64,000 bases of DNA from Corynebacterium singulare (GTDB taxonomy: Bacteria; Actinomycetota; Actinomycetes; Mycobacteriales; Mycobacteriaceae), in the NCBI RefSeq assembly GCF_000833575.1, contig NZ_CP010827.1:310001-374000 (forward strand). Direction: 5' to 3'. Shown here one piece after another: positions 35,701 through 42,979 of this stretch. Numbering within the stretch: the stretch's first letter is position 1; the number at the start of each line of letters is the position of its first letter. Position numbers and translations under genes: made by a program. The notes below the pieces were generated by a model. The model did not search any database. It had not been told where the DNA came from and was given only the letters and a program-made list of their open reading frames with translations.

Positions 35701-35727
35701 CATAGAATGCAGCGGAGTTATAGGCAT
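26725..35727 (-). CDS. fas: Type I fatty acid synthase
   Basis: 3000 residues, the usual length in corynebacteria (about 2970-3000). Domains in order: acetyltransferase (GHSQG, Ser near 118); FMN enoyl reductase (LGGMTPTSADGEIVAAAANA near 370); hot-dog dehydratase (DYNPIHTSYNAAQL near 1162); malonyl/palmitoyl transferase (AGHSLGEYTALA near 1362); an Ala/Pro/Glu-rich linker; ACP with GVSSRRNQ near 1727, whose Ser takes phosphopantetheine; ketoreductase (ALVTGAAPGSIAAA near 2030); ketosynthase (catalytic Cys in IGACATAAVSIEEG near 2630, His in KHDTSTN and KTLTGHSKAG). It makes C16-C18 acyl-CoAs, precursors of membrane lipids and corynomycolates. AGAGGA precedes the ATG at 35727. No PPTase gene is adjacent. 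Confidence 0.97.
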   Translation of the reverse strand: MPITPLHSMSHPAVLFAGQGSEWQSIIASATQTPATAQRLQEVLSQARTLIAPVARTVSSSCPGAAERLKQLIGGEDDRELGDVLPAVSIPGIVLGQIAAIEQLRDLGIDIDERAGHSQGSLGALAVDKPAEALALAILMGTASTAVNGTDPRSQMLSVRGLERSFVTEHLHGTAAIAVVNGRRHFALSGSPEDLAATRTAIEEAVKSFNDELDKRTIGGDELSPRFDELPVALPFHNPVLAPAAERTVALAQKCGLDVDEARAQAEAILVAEHDWPATLDALSSEHLIVLDRALTNLTRRVVEGTGVTVISAATPRELNALATPGTELPEALNYADFAPRTIELPNGRTYTQTRFSDLTGLSPIMLGGMTPTSADGEIVAAAANAGHWTEMAGGGMYSEEVFRAHLATMEQHLRPGRTAQFNTMFFDRFLWNLHFGQARIVPRSRAAGAPFNGVCISAGIPEVEEAGELLDRLHADGFPFISFKPGTAKQIRDVLAIATAYPEDRIIMQVEDGHAGGHHSWVNLDDMLLETYGEIRQHPTVYLAVGGGIASPDRATSYLTGEWAKKHAMPAMPVDAVFLGTVAMATKEAKATDSVKDLLVNTEGISPSKNGGWVGRGTGANGVASSQSHLLADIHDLDNSFAAASRLITALSIDEYATHREEIIAALDKTCKPCFGDVESMTYAEWLERFVELAHPFVDPSWDDRFLDLLHRVEARLNPADHGQIETLFTSGEDVHDGPAAVAKLLEAYPAARATKVSARDAAWWISLHYKHVKPMPWVPAIDGDLKSWFGKDTLWQAQDERYTADQVRIIPGPVAVAGITKKNEPVADLLTRFEQATTDALLKQGSTPQKAFSRLNSAADAAAFLRSAPSLLWHGHLMANPAYEMDENAFDLRQDADGNWDIVITADSYWDDLPEEQRPFYVREVTVPVDLPEDVATGGSPVVSEERLPDSVFALLEGLAGVGSTAEQGDEITDMPSVESGYSFHFPASLLSAHSAVTCGNSAANKAGTPDVLVGPCWPAIYAALGSGRLMDGYPVIEGLLNAVHLDHVIDVRVPLEQLADGRQIDVTSSCTAVEESASGRIVTVELELTDHASGDIVATQMHRFAIRGRATGTAAPKPAPEWGGGKSATKVVATPRSFVDRATVTAPQDMTPFALVSGDYNPIHTSYNAAQLVNLDAPLVHGMWLSAAAQQVAGRHGRVVGWTYSMYGMVQLGDDIEITVERIGRKGIHQALEVTCRIDGEVVSRGQALLAAPTTAYVYPGQGIQTEGMGTGDRQASPAAREAWRRADAHTRENLGFSIQKIIDENPTELTVRGTTFRHPKGVLHLTQFTQVALAVVAYAQTERLRAENTLAPTSYFAGHSLGEYTALASLANIFDLEGVIDIVYSRGSAMGSLVPRDEKGNSEYAMAALRPNMAGIDADNVDAWVAEVAETTGEFLEIVNYNIRGQQYSVAGTKKGLKALVDKANAIAPRAAVMVPGIDVPFHSRVLREGVPAFAEKLDELLPQELDLDALVGRYIPNLVARPFELTQDFVDAVAPLAPSGKLDGLRVEDLSEHALARLLLIELLSWQFASPVRWIETQELLFGKVEQIIEVGLASSPTLTNLAERSLAVAGIPEGTIRVLNVERDQEQVMLADVSEAPAAEPAPEADAEEAPQANEAPAEVPAEAAPTAPTPAPTASAASDAPELRFGAAEAIMVLFAFQNKIRVDQIMDSDTVEELTNGVSSRRNQLLMDMSAEIGVPAIDGAADADVASLREKVNAAAPGYAPFGSVLGEAVTARLRQLLGAAGLKPAAVAEYVTGTWGLPESWVAHVEAEILLGSRDEDSVRGGSLNTVPSSATSKSAAHELIDAAVQGVANAHGASVSKDTAAGGASGGVVDSAALEAYAETVTGENGVLATVARQVLTQLGHVAEPAEATAPDTEVIEAVEAELGSGWLKSVTPSFDAAHAVLFDDAWAIARERLARVALGEIDADDERAQPAAFQGAGATVAEQARWWARSGNTAVDSAYFEQIAAAAESTEHGAYAGDVALVTGAAPGSIAAALVERLLAGGATVIMTASRVTQSRKEFARRLYAEHGRQGSALWLVPANLTSFRDVDSLVEWIGSEQRESVGNEVKILKPALTPTLAFPFAAPSVSGSLADAGSSTESQARLLLWSVERLIGGLSDLAVKAPSPTRCHVVLPGSPNRGTFGGDGAYGEVKAALDAILAKWNVEAGWPAGVTLAQAKIGWVAGTHLMGGNDVLVPAAQKAGIHVWSPEEISSELLDLASAESRARATERPIEADLTGGLEGFSLTSLEVEKPAAQSAAEGAAKDTTARIKALPSPARPVQPQLAEELGDITTDLDDMVVIAGIGEVSSWGSGRTRFEAEYGLQRDGSAELTAAGVIELAWMTGLIAWREEPAPGWFVGETDEQIAEEDIYERFRDEVVARAGVRELTDKYHLVDRGSIDLTTVFLDRDITFTVDSEATARDIAEADPEFTSIREADGEWEVTRRKGATAKVPRKATLTRTVAAQMPDNFDAARWGIPDHMLDSLDRMAVWNLVTAVDAFIQAGFSPAELLQSIHPGQVSTTQGTGIGGMESLHKVFVSRFLGEDRPSDILQEALPNVIAAHTMQSLVGGYGSMIHPIGACATAAVSIEEGVDKIALGKADVVVAGGIDDVQVESLQGFGDMNATAETAAMTAKGIDKRFISRANDRRRGGFLEGEGGGTVLLVRGSLAQELGLPVLAVVAHAASYGDGAHTSIPAPGLGALGAGRGRENSRLARSLRGLSLTPNDVSVLSKHDTSTNANDPNESELHSILWPAIGRDADQPMFVISQKTLTGHSKAGAALFQTGGIIDVFRTGRIPANVSLDCVDPLIAPKAKNLVWLRSPLDLAAAGRSVKAAALTSLGFGHVGALIVYAHPGVFEEAIKQQRGTDAAAAWRERAEQRLAAGHARFEAGMLGRAPLFEVIDGRRMPHADTKVMIDGYGLVDADKAAEISMLLDADARLGATGEFPSA

Positions 35728-36036
35728 TTTTCCTCTTTGTGCTGGTCGGGGATAGGTGTCTGACTAGATCTTGGGCATTAGTTTCCCAAACATAACTAAT
35801 CATGATGACGCCACCGTAGTCGAAGGGTGTTGAAAACAGGGTCTCCCGCGCGCAAAATGTGAGGTTTTTCTCACGTTTGATGCGAGGGTGGGGGCACTCT
35901 CGTGATTCTCGCCGAGCGAAGGTGCCTAACCTTTTGTATTCTTGGCGGCACTGCAGCAGCTCGGGGGGATGCGCACGGGGTACTCATCACCAGCTCGCTC
36001 AGTATGCACGTACTACACAAAATTCTAGGGGGGACA
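35728..36036. promoter_or_regulatory. Divergent region with the fas promoter
   Basis: 309 bases, non-coding. On the minus strand ATTAGTTATGTT (plus 35789-35800) contains a -10-like TATGTT, giving a leader of about 55 bases for fas. The same ATTAGTTAT core recurs at the fadD promoter (38809-38817). The rightward gene at 36037 has GGGGGG just before its start. A FasR site would be expected here but I could not identify one with confidence. Confidence 0.4.
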
Positions 36037-37026
36037 ATGTCTCAAACCGCACCTCAAAAACCGGTCAAAACTCCAGCTGTGCTCAGCGCTAGGCGCGTGA
36101 GGAAGGTCATGGAAAGGCTGGCTGGCACGCTAGAGAAAAACGAAATGGGCTTGCCCACAGTCCGGATTCCGGGTGGCTACATGAGTATTGACGTCAACGA
36201 AGAAATGGGCGGCCTTGCCATTCTTGGGTTTTGGGGCGGCTCGGTGCGCTTCGACCCAGACCGACAGCCCTTGCGTATGGACGTCAACGACTTCAATGGT
36301 GGAGGGATCTCTGGCAACGTCGTCGCTGAGGCCTGTGGGAGCTCCGCACAGCATTCGCATCTGCGCGTTTATGCCGCGCCGTATTTGCCGTCGACGGCCA
36401 CGAATTCTCAGCTTAAGAGCATTATTTCTGGATACGCTAAGTCACTCTCGGCAGTCTTTGCGCGATTCGATGAGCACTTTCCGGACGAACCCTCCAGGCC
36501 CATGCGTGGTGCGGGGCTTAAGCCGGTTCCCGCGCATTATTTCAGTGAAGTCTACGAGGTTTCAGCAGTCGGGCTGTGGCGCGTGCACCAACGCGCTACG
36601 CGCTTGGCCATGATCGGGCACCCAGTCCACGTTGTGAACCATGGCGACGGCACGGTGAGCATCATTATTGATGACCACACCATCACCGTGCAGGCAGCGC
36701 AGGACGGCTCAGACGATATTGAACTGCGGCTAGTGACGCCCTCTGGGCGTTGTATGTGTGATTTCGATGCGCTCGTGCGCTGGGCCGAGTTCAAAAATGA
36801 CGTCCAGTATGCGTACTCCGCGCGTATTGAGGCTGTGCATCATGATGCAGAAGAGGATCTGGTCTTCGTTGCCGCTGCTCGCATTCCCACCGCGTGGGGC
36901 TATACGGATGCGCAGCTGGACCACCAGTTGAGCACCTTGGTGAGCCAGTTGATCTGGGCTGGGGAGGAGTTCTACACAACCTTCAACCCAGATCGCTTCA
37001 AGCGCTACGTTGATCGCGCTGCTTAA
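36037..37026 (+). CDS. Hypothetical protein, possibly two YbjN-like domains
   Basis: 329 residues from the ATG at 36037 (MSQTAPQKPVKTPAVLSARR) with a G-rich ribosome site; the frame extends 45 codons upstream without support. Two similar halves seem to be present, each alternating beta strands and helices (MSIDVNEEMGGLAILGFWGG, and VVNHGDGTVSIIIDDHTITV), with a helix such as DAQLDHQLSTLVSQLIWAGE at the end. This resembles YbjN / secretion-chaperone-like folds of actinobacteria, but the match is by eye. No signal or membrane segment. The stop overlaps the convergent fadD stop (TTAA). Confidence 0.65.
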   Translation: MSQTAPQKPVKTPAVLSARRVRKVMERLAGTLEKNEMGLPTVRIPGGYMSIDVNEEMGGLAILGFWGGSVRFDPDRQPLRMDVNDFNGGGISGNVVAEACGSSAQHSHLRVYAAPYLPSTATNSQLKSIISGYAKSLSAVFARFDEHFPDEPSRPMRGAGLKPVPAHYFSEVYEVSAVGLWRVHQRATRLAMIGHPVHVVNHGDGTVSIIIDDHTITVQAAQDGSDDIELRLVTPSGRCMCDFDALVRWAEFKNDVQYAYSARIEAVHHDAEEDLVFVAAARIPTAWGYTDAQLDHQLSTLVSQLIWAGEEFYTTFNPDRFKRYVDRAA

Positions 37027-38762
37027 GCCTTGGCGTGTTCTTCAATGAGCGCCATCAGATCCTTCTGCACCTCGCGGCGCCGGACTTTGCCCAGCTGGTC
37101 CGACGCCAAGTGCTCGAAGTGGTAGAACCTGCGCGGAACCTTATAGCGGGTAAGGCGCTCGCGGCAGTAGTCCTTGAGGCCTTCGGGGTCGAGCACGGCG
37201 CCGTCGTTAAGCACAATGCAGCCCACCACGTCCTCAGAACCGTCTGCGCGGGGCAGACCCACGACAGCCACGGCGTTCACGTCCGGGTGCTGACGGATGA
37301 CGTCCTCGACCTCAGCCGGGTAGATATTGAAGCCGCCGGTAATAATCATCTCCTTGATGCGGGAGACAATCTTGATGAAGCCATCAGACTCCATAATCGC
37401 CATATCACCGGTGCGGTACCAGCCGTCGTGGAAGGCATTCTCGGTGGCTTCCGGCATGTTGAAATAGCCCTTGAACACCTGCGGGCCGCGCACGAGCAGC
37501 TCACCCGCGGTGCCGTCCGGCTGGGTTTCATCGAGGTTCTCTGGGTTTCCGATGCGCACCTCGGTATCCGGGAATGGGATGCCGATGTAGCCCGGGCGGC
37601 GGTTCTTGTTGAGGGGGTTCACTGTCACGATCGGTGAGGTCTCCGTCAGACCGTAGCCCTCCACGAGAAGGCCGCCGGTGAGTGCCTCCCATTCTTCGAC
37701 GATTTCAGGAGGCAGGGCAGCAGCACCAGAGAGGCTGTTCTCGATGCCATGTAGGTCGATTCCTTCCTTCTTGGCGGCTTCCATGACCTTGGCATAGATG
37801 GTGGGCACGCCCGGCATCCAGGTGGGGCGGCGCTTCTTCATGATCTCCAGCAGCAGAGGAATCTTCGGTGCCGGCGTGAGCACGAGCTCGCCACCAATCT
37901 GCACGCCCAGCGCGGCGATCAGGGTGAGGCCGTAGACGTGGAAGAGGGGCAGAGCCGCCAGCATGCGTTCAGGCTTGTCACCCAGGGACGGAACCCACGA
38001 CTCTGCCATCTTCATGTTGCAGTAGAGGTTGGAATGGGTCAGCTCCGCGCCCTTCGGTGTGCCGGTGGTGCCTGACGTGTACAGGATGAGCGCGGTGTCG
38101 TTGAGATCGACGTCCGCGTTGACCAGCTTGTGGCCGTGTCCGCCGATGGCGCGGCCGGTGAGGGCGCTCCATGGCACGGTATTGGGTGCTGGGACGGAGA
38201 GCTCCTCCCGCTTGTCCTTGATAAAAGGAATAGGCAAGCGCAAGAGCACCTGCTTTCGACGTGGCATGGCGTCAATCATGTTGACCGTCACGATAGTCTC
38301 CAACGGGGTGGAATCGCGCAGCTTCTCGAAGGTCGGGCTCGACTTGTCCCAGACCACAGCCACGCGGGCAGCGTGGTCCTTGAAGAGCGGCTCCAACTCC
38401 GGCGCGGTGTACAGCGGGTTGTGCTCCACCACGGTGGCCCCCAGCTTCAAGATGGCGTAAAAAACGGCCACGTGCTGCGGACAGTTGGGTAGTGCCACCG
38501 CCACGCGGTCGCCCGGGCGAATGCCGAAAGCCTTGAGTCCTGCCGCTGCGGCGCGCACGTGGGTATCGAGCTCGCGGTAAGTCATCTGGTGGCCGAAGAA
38601 CCACGTGGCTGGTCGGTCGCCATAAGCCTCAACGGTCTCTTGATAGGAGTCGAGGAGAGTCTTGTCGCCGTAGTCCAAGTGGGGCTTGGTCCATTCCGGG
38701 TAATACTGCAGCCAGGCCTTGGTCTCGTAGGCGGATGGTGCGTGGGCAGAGGATTCGGTCAT
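37023..38762 (-). CDS. fadD: Long-chain fatty-acid-CoA ligase
   Basis: 579 residues. Adenylation-superfamily motifs: ILYTSGTTGTPKGAELTHSN (P-loop, near 229), VEGYGLTETSPIV near 373, YRTGDMAIMESDGFIKIVSR (near 453, ATP Asp and Arg) and IITGGFNIYPAEVEDVIRQH near 479; the catalytic Lys is in LGKVRRREVQ near the C-terminus. It activates fatty acids to acyl-CoA via acyl-AMP in the cytosol. AAGGAG precedes the ATG. It is about 60% like the next gene (39010-40722), an evident duplication, and both lie downstream of similar promoters. A RamB-like box lies upstream. Confidence 0.93.
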   Translation of the reverse strand: MTESSAHAPSAYETKAWLQYYPEWTKPHLDYGDKTLLDSYQETVEAYGDRPATWFFGHQMTYRELDTHVRAAAAGLKAFGIRPGDRVAVALPNCPQHVAVFYAILKLGATVVEHNPLYTAPELEPLFKDHAARVAVVWDKSSPTFEKLRDSTPLETIVTVNMIDAMPRRKQVLLRLPIPFIKDKREELSVPAPNTVPWSALTGRAIGGHGHKLVNADVDLNDTALILYTSGTTGTPKGAELTHSNLYCNMKMAESWVPSLGDKPERMLAALPLFHVYGLTLIAALGVQIGGELVLTPAPKIPLLLEIMKKRRPTWMPGVPTIYAKVMEAAKKEGIDLHGIENSLSGAAALPPEIVEEWEALTGGLLVEGYGLTETSPIVTVNPLNKNRRPGYIGIPFPDTEVRIGNPENLDETQPDGTAGELLVRGPQVFKGYFNMPEATENAFHDGWYRTGDMAIMESDGFIKIVSRIKEMIITGGFNIYPAEVEDVIRQHPDVNAVAVVGLPRADGSEDVVGCIVLNDGAVLDPEGLKDYCRERLTRYKVPRRFYHFEHLASDQLGKVRRREVQKDLMALIEEHAKA

Positions 38763-38805
38763 GCGCGCGAACTCCTTAGGTGGTCAAATATGTTACGTGT
38801 GGAAC

Positions 38806-38811
38806 AGTATA
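38806..38811 (-). promoter_or_regulatory. -10 box of fadD (37023-38762)
   Basis: On the minus strand TATACT, within ATTAGTTATACTG, 44-49 bases before the start codon. The same GTTATACTG occurs before the second fadD (40758-40768). Confidence 0.5.
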
Positions 38812-38840
38812 ACTAATTTGTGACAGGAGTCTCGCAAAAA

Positions 38841-38851
38841 TTTGCAAAGTT
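38841..38851 (-). promoter_or_regulatory. Putative RamB box upstream of fadD
   Basis: Minus strand AACTTTGCAAA, an exact copy of the core published for RamB in C. glutamicum, about 30 bases upstream of the -10 box and thus over the -35 region. That position favours repression. Confidence 0.5.
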
Positions 38852-38927
38852 GCTTCTAATAACTAAAAGTATGTGCTCAGGACCCTGGTTGGCAGGGATG
38901 GGGAGGGGAAACCTGGAAAACGTACGC

Positions 38928-38988
38928 GTCTGGCCAGAACCGTGGCTGTCGACAGGGCTTTCGCCCGTGAGCCAGGTCCTGGCCAGAC
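38928..38988 (-). terminator. Structured hairpin between the two fadD genes
   Basis: GTCTGGCCAG (38928-38937) pairs with CTGGCCAGAC (38979-38988). On the minus strand the interior folds on as TGGCT/AGCCA and GGGC-GAAA-GCCC, a GNRA tetraloop, then ACGTTTTCC follows. It lies 22 bases after the stop of the upstream fadD (39010), so a terminator is the simplest reading, but the elaborate stem and CTGGCCAG palindromes could be another RNA element. Confidence 0.55.
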
Positions 38989-39009
38989 GTGAGGGAGGGG
39001 AGGTGGGTT

Positions 39010-40722
39010 TTACTTCTCTGCCTTGAGGCGCTCAAGCAGATCCGCTTGGACCTCGCGGCGGCGAATCTTGCCCAACTGGTCCGTGGCAAGCTGCTCGAAG
39101 TGGTAGAAAGTGCGCGGAACCTTGTAGCGGGTAAGGCGCTCGCGGCAGTAGTCCTTGAGACCTTCGGGATCCATAGCGGCACCGTCTGACAAGATGATGC
39201 AGGCTACAACATCTTCGGAGCCATCCGAGCGCGGGCGGCCCACGACGGCTGCCTCCGTGACGTCGGGGTGAGAGAGCAGGACTTCCTCAACCTCGCCTGG
39301 GTAGACGTTGAAGCCACCGGTAATGATGATTTCCTTGATGCGGCTTACCAGTCGGATGAAGCCGTCGTCCTCCATGACGCCCATGTCTCCGGTGCGGAAC
39401 CAGTCACCGTGGAAGGCATTCTTGGTGGCTTCCTCATCGCCGAAGTAGCCCTTGAACACCTGCGGTCCGCGGGCCAAAACTTCGCCCTCCTGGCCATCCG
39501 GCATGGTTTCGTCAAGGTTATCCGGATTAGCGATGCGGACTTCGGTATCCGGGAACGGGATGCCTACATAGCCGGGACGGCGGTCGGAGCTCATGGGGTT
39601 GCCCACGATGATCGGAGAACACTCGGTGAGACCATAGCCCTCTACCAGCATGCCGCCGGTGTACTTTTCCCATTTCTCCACTGTGCTGACCGGCAGGGTG
39701 GATGCACCGGAGAAGGCTGCGCGGACGCCATCGAGGGACACGCCGTCTTCTTCTGCCTTGGCCACGATGCGCTCGTAGAGGGTCGGCACACCCGGAATCC
39801 AGGTTGGGGTGTGCTTCTTCATCAGATCCATGATGAGCGGCATCTGTGGGCTCGGCAGGAGAACGAGCTCGCTGGCGATGAGCGGAGCCAAGGTGGCATT
39901 CATGGTGAGGCCGTAGGCGTGGAAGAACGGCAGGGCCGCAAGCATGCGCTCGGGGGAATCACCCAAGCCCGGAACCCAATGCTTGCCCATGAGCAGGTTG
40001 GAGAACAAGTTACCGTGAGTCAGCTCCGCACCTTTGGGCTTACCCGTGGTGCCCGAGGTGTACAGGATAATCGCGGTGGTGTCCTTGGTGACTTCTTCCG
40101 GGGAGAGGACATCGGAGCCATCGCCGCCGATAGCGTTGCCCACAAGGGACTCCCACGGCACGGTGTTGGGGGCCGGCGCGGTGAGCTGCTCGCGCTTGGC
40201 CTTCAGCGGCGGAATAGGCAGACGCAGGGCCAGGCGCTGTGGGGTGGGCATGGCGTTAATCATGTTGATGGAGACGACGGTCTCCAGGCTCGTCGTTGCG
40301 CGCAGCTTTTCCAAGGTCGACGCCGTCTTATCCCAGGAAATGGCGATGCGCGCGCCGTGGTTCTGGAACAGGCCCTCGAGCTCGTGCGCGGTGTAAAGCG
40401 GGTTGTGGAGTACGGCGATGGCACCCAGCTTGAGCACGGCCCAGAAGGACGCGATGAACTGCGGGCAGTTCGGGGCGACGATAGCAACGCGGTCACCAGG
40501 ACGTACGCCGAAGGCGCGAAGACCGGCGGCGGCACGGCGCACCTGCTTATCCAGCTCCGCATAGGTCTGTGTGCGGCCGAAGAAGTAGGTGGCGGGTTTG
40601 TCGGGGTTGAGTGCGAGGTTGTTGTCGTAGACGTCGAGAAGCGTGGTGTCCCCATATTCCAGGGTGTGCGGGGTCCACTCTGGGTAGTACTGCAGCCACG
40701 CTTTGGACTCTGATGCCGACAT
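39010..40722 (-). CDS. fadD: Long-chain fatty-acid-CoA ligase, second copy
   Basis: 570 residues. P-loop ILYTSGTTGKPKGAELTHGN (near 218), VEGYGLTECSPIIVGN (near 362), FRTGDMGVMEDDGFIRLVSR (near 443), IITGGFNVYPGEVEEVLLSH and the terminal LGKIRRREVQADL with the catalytic Lys. Same reaction class as its neighbour. AAGGTGAAGGA lies before the ATG at 40722, and TATACT on the minus strand (40761-40766) is a good -10 box. Having two paralogues beside fas suggests different chain-length or source specificities (host lipid versus endogenous), which cannot be read here. Confidence 0.93.
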   Translation of the reverse strand: MSASESKAWLQYYPEWTPHTLEYGDTTLLDVYDNNLALNPDKPATYFFGRTQTYAELDKQVRRAAAGLRAFGVRPGDRVAIVAPNCPQFIASFWAVLKLGAIAVLHNPLYTAHELEGLFQNHGARIAISWDKTASTLEKLRATTSLETVVSINMINAMPTPQRLALRLPIPPLKAKREQLTAPAPNTVPWESLVGNAIGGDGSDVLSPEEVTKDTTAIILYTSGTTGKPKGAELTHGNLFSNLLMGKHWVPGLGDSPERMLAALPFFHAYGLTMNATLAPLIASELVLLPSPQMPLIMDLMKKHTPTWIPGVPTLYERIVAKAEEDGVSLDGVRAAFSGASTLPVSTVEKWEKYTGGMLVEGYGLTECSPIIVGNPMSSDRRPGYVGIPFPDTEVRIANPDNLDETMPDGQEGEVLARGPQVFKGYFGDEEATKNAFHGDWFRTGDMGVMEDDGFIRLVSRIKEIIITGGFNVYPGEVEEVLLSHPDVTEAAVVGRPRSDGSEDVVACIILSDGAAMDPEGLKDYCRERLTRYKVPRTFYHFEQLATDQLGKIRRREVQADLLERLKAEK

Positions 40723-40784
40723 TCCTTCACCTTTCGGTCACGAAACTCAAGTTGGGGGCCAGTATAACTCTCTCTGATTCGGGA

Positions 40785-40790
40785 TACACT
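40785..40790 (+). promoter_or_regulatory. -10 box for a leaderless mshA message
   Basis: TACACT ends eight bases before the ATG at 40799, so transcription could start at that A. The earlier ATG at 40793 would be too close to the box. Confidence 0.5.
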
Positions 40791-40798
40791 GGATGACT

Positions 40799-42064
40799 AT
40801 GCGCATCGCGATGATTTCTATGCACACCTCACCCCTTGAGCAGCCCGGATCAGGGGATGCCGGTGGCATGAATGTGTACGTCCTCAATACGGCCCGCCAG
40901 CTTGCGCGCCTTGGCGTCACCGTGGATGTTTTCACGCGCGCCACACGCCCGAGTCAGGGTGAGGTGGTGGACGTCGAGGAGCGCCTGCGCGTTATCAACA
41001 TTGTGGCTGGCCCGTATGAGGGACTGAGCAAGGAGGAGCTGCCCACCCAGCTCGCCGCTTTTACGGGGGGAATCTTTAATTTTGCTCGCTGCTTCGACGT
41101 GGATTACGACGTCATACACTCCCACTATTGGCTCTCCGGTCAGGTGGGCTGGCTGTTGCGGGACCTGTGGGATGTGCCCCTCGTACACACCGCGCACACT
41201 TTGGCCGCGGTGAAGAACGTGCACCGCACTCTTGATGACACTCCAGAGACCGAAGCCCGCCGCATTTGCGAGCAGCAGCTTGTAGACAACGCTGACATCC
41301 TCGTGGTCAACACCGCACAAGAGACGCGCGACTTGGTGGAGCACTACGATGCGTCGCCGGAGAATATCGTCGTTGTTTCCCCTGGTGCAGACACGGAGCT
41401 GTACACACCGGGCACCGATCGCATGACGGAGCGTGCCCGCCGCCAGCTGGGCATTCCACTGCACACCAAGGTGGTGGCCTTTGTGGGGCGCCTGCAAAAG
41501 TTCAAGGGGCCGGAGGTTCTCATTCGCGCCACGGCTGAGCTCATGGAACGCGATCCGGATCGCAGCCTCCGCGTTGTCATCTGCGGCGGAGCTTCTGGGG
41601 CGAATTCCTCGCCGGATACCTACCACAATTTGGCCCGCGAGCTGGGGGTTGATCGGGTTGTCCGCTTCCTTCACCCACGCCCGCCGCAGGAGCTCGTTGC
41701 CATCTATCAAGCAGCGGACATTGTGGCGGTGCCCAGCTACAACGAGTCTTTTGGCCTCGTGGCCATGGAAGCGCAGGCCTCGGGAACGCCCGTGGTTGCG
41801 GCGGCGGTCGGTGGCCTGCCCATCGCCGTTGCAGACGGCGATACCGGTCTTCTTGTTCATTCCCATTCGGCGTCGGACTGGGCTGACGCTCTGGAGCAGT
41901 TGCTTGACGACGACCCACGTCGCATCGCCATGGGTGAAGCCGCCGTCGACCATGCCCAGCAATTCAGCTGGGCAGCAGCCGCGACCCAACTAGAAAACAT
42001 CTATGCCGACGCGATGAGTATTGAGATTCCGGACTGCCATACGCGCCGAGCAATTGGCTACTAA
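40799..42064 (+). CDS. mshA: D-inositol-3-phosphate glycosyltransferase (mycothiol synthesis)
   Basis: 421 residues from the ATG at 40799 ([20 protein letters not shown]), matching the family N-terminus; an ATG two codons earlier is also possible. GT4 glycosyltransferase: [20 protein letters not shown] (UDP-GlcNAc binding), [16 protein letters not shown] near 107, [17 protein letters not shown] near 226, [20 protein letters not shown] near 314 with the EX7E motif. It joins GlcNAc to 1L-inositol-1-phosphate, the first committed step to mycothiol, the main thiol of actinobacteria. Upstream of gpmA as in M. tuberculosis. Confidence 0.95.
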   Translation: MRIAMISMHTSPLEQPGSGDAGGMNVYVLNTARQLARLGVTVDVFTRATRPSQGEVVDVEERLRVINIVAGPYEGLSKEELPTQLAAFTGGIFNFARCFDVDYDVIHSHYWLSGQVGWLLRDLWDVPLVHTAHTLAAVKNVHRTLDDTPETEARRICEQQLVDNADILVVNTAQETRDLVEHYDASPENIVVVSPGADTELYTPGTDRMTERARRQLGIPLHTKVVAFVGRLQKFKGPEVLIRATAELMERDPDRSLRVVICGGASGANSSPDTYHNLARELGVDRVVRFLHPRPPQELVAIYQAADIVAVPSYNESFGLVAMEAQASGTPVVAAAVGGLPIAVADGDTGLLVHSHSASDWADALEQLLDDDPRRIAMGEAAVDHAQQFSWAAAATQLENIYADAMSIEIPDCHTRRAIGY

Positions 42065-42081
42065 ACCCACACAAGTGGGCA

Positions 42082-42116
42082 TGAACCCACGCCCAGGGGT
42101 AGTGTGCCTGGGTTCA
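42082..42116 (+). terminator. mshA terminator
   Basis: TGAACCCA (42082-42089) pairs with TGGGTTCA (42109-42116), with an inner CCAGG/CCTGG extension; a smaller CCCAC/GTGGG hairpin precedes it. Confidence 0.65.
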
Positions 42117-42153
42117 CAGGCGCAAGGCCCGCAAACGTGGCATGCTGGTGTTT

Positions 42154-42903
42154 ATGAGTAACGGAAAGCTGATTCTACTTCGACACGGACAGTCCGAATG
42201 GAACGAGTCCAACCAGTTCACCGGTTGGGTTGACGTCAACCTCACCGCCAAGGGTGAGAGCGAGGCTAAGCGCGGCGGCGAGCTGCTCAAGGAGCAGGGC
42301 ATCCTGCCGGAGGTTGTCTACACCTCCCTTCTCCGCCGTGCCATCCGCACCGCTAACATCGCGCTCAACGCCGCAGATCGCCACTGGATTCCGGTTGTGC
42401 GTGACTGGCGCCTCAACGAGCGTCACTACGGAGCTCTGCAGGGACTCAACAAGGCGGAGACCAAAGATAAGTACGGCGAGGAGCAGTTCATGGCATGGCG
42501 CCGTTCCTACGGCACCCCGCCGCCGGAGCTTGAGGATGGCTCCGAATACTCCCAGGCCGGCGACCCGCGCTACGCCAACCTCGATGAGGTTCCGCGCACC
42601 GAGTGTCTGAAGGACGTCGTCGAGCGCTTTGTTCCTTACTTCGAGGAGGAAATCCTCCCCCGTGCCAAGAAGGGCGAGACCGTCCTTATTGCCGCGCACG
42701 GCAACTCCCTGCGTGCCCTGGTCAAGCACCTCGACAATATCTCTGAGGAAGACATCGCTGGCCTCAACATTCCGACGGGTATCCCGCTGGTCTACGAGAT
42801 TGCTGAGGACGGCTCTGTGGTGAACCCAGGAGGCAACTACCTCGATCCGGAGGCAGCCGCTGCTGGCGCCGCCGCGGTTGCTGCTCAGGGCGCCACGAAG
42901 TAG
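42154..42903 (+). CDS. gpmA: 2,3-bisphosphoglycerate-dependent phosphoglycerate mutase
   Basis: 249 residues from the ATG at 42154 ([20 protein letters not shown]); an in-frame ATG four codons earlier lacks support. Active-site [10 protein letters not shown] with the phosphorylated His near residue 11, [14 protein letters not shown] (Arg), [20 protein letters not shown] near 88 (Glu) and [18 protein letters not shown] near 180 (second His). Interconverts 3- and 2-phosphoglycerate in glycolysis. The tail is Ala-rich. Followed by a strong terminator. Confidence 0.96.
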   Translation: MSNGKLILLRHGQSEWNESNQFTGWVDVNLTAKGESEAKRGGELLKEQGILPEVVYTSLLRRAIRTANIALNAADRHWIPVVRDWRLNERHYGALQGLNKAETKDKYGEEQFMAWRRSYGTPPPELEDGSEYSQAGDPRYANLDEVPRTECLKDVVERFVPYFEEEILPRAKKGETVLIAAHGNSLRALVKHLDNISEEDIAGLNIPTGIPLVYEIAEDGSVVNPGGNYLDPEAAAAGAAAVAAQGATK

Positions 42904-42926
42904 TCCTGCTTTCGCGCACTGCGCAT

Positions 42927-42962
42927 AATCCCCAGGGAGCCTATACTCCTTGGGGATTTCTT
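42927..42962 (+). terminator. gpmA terminator
   Basis: AATCCCCAGGGAG (42927-42939) pairs with CTCCTTGGGGATT (42946-42958) around a 6-base loop, followed by TTCTTTC. Classical intrinsic terminator just before senX3. Confidence 0.9.
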
Positions 42963-42979
42963 TCGAGGTGTGAATCGTC

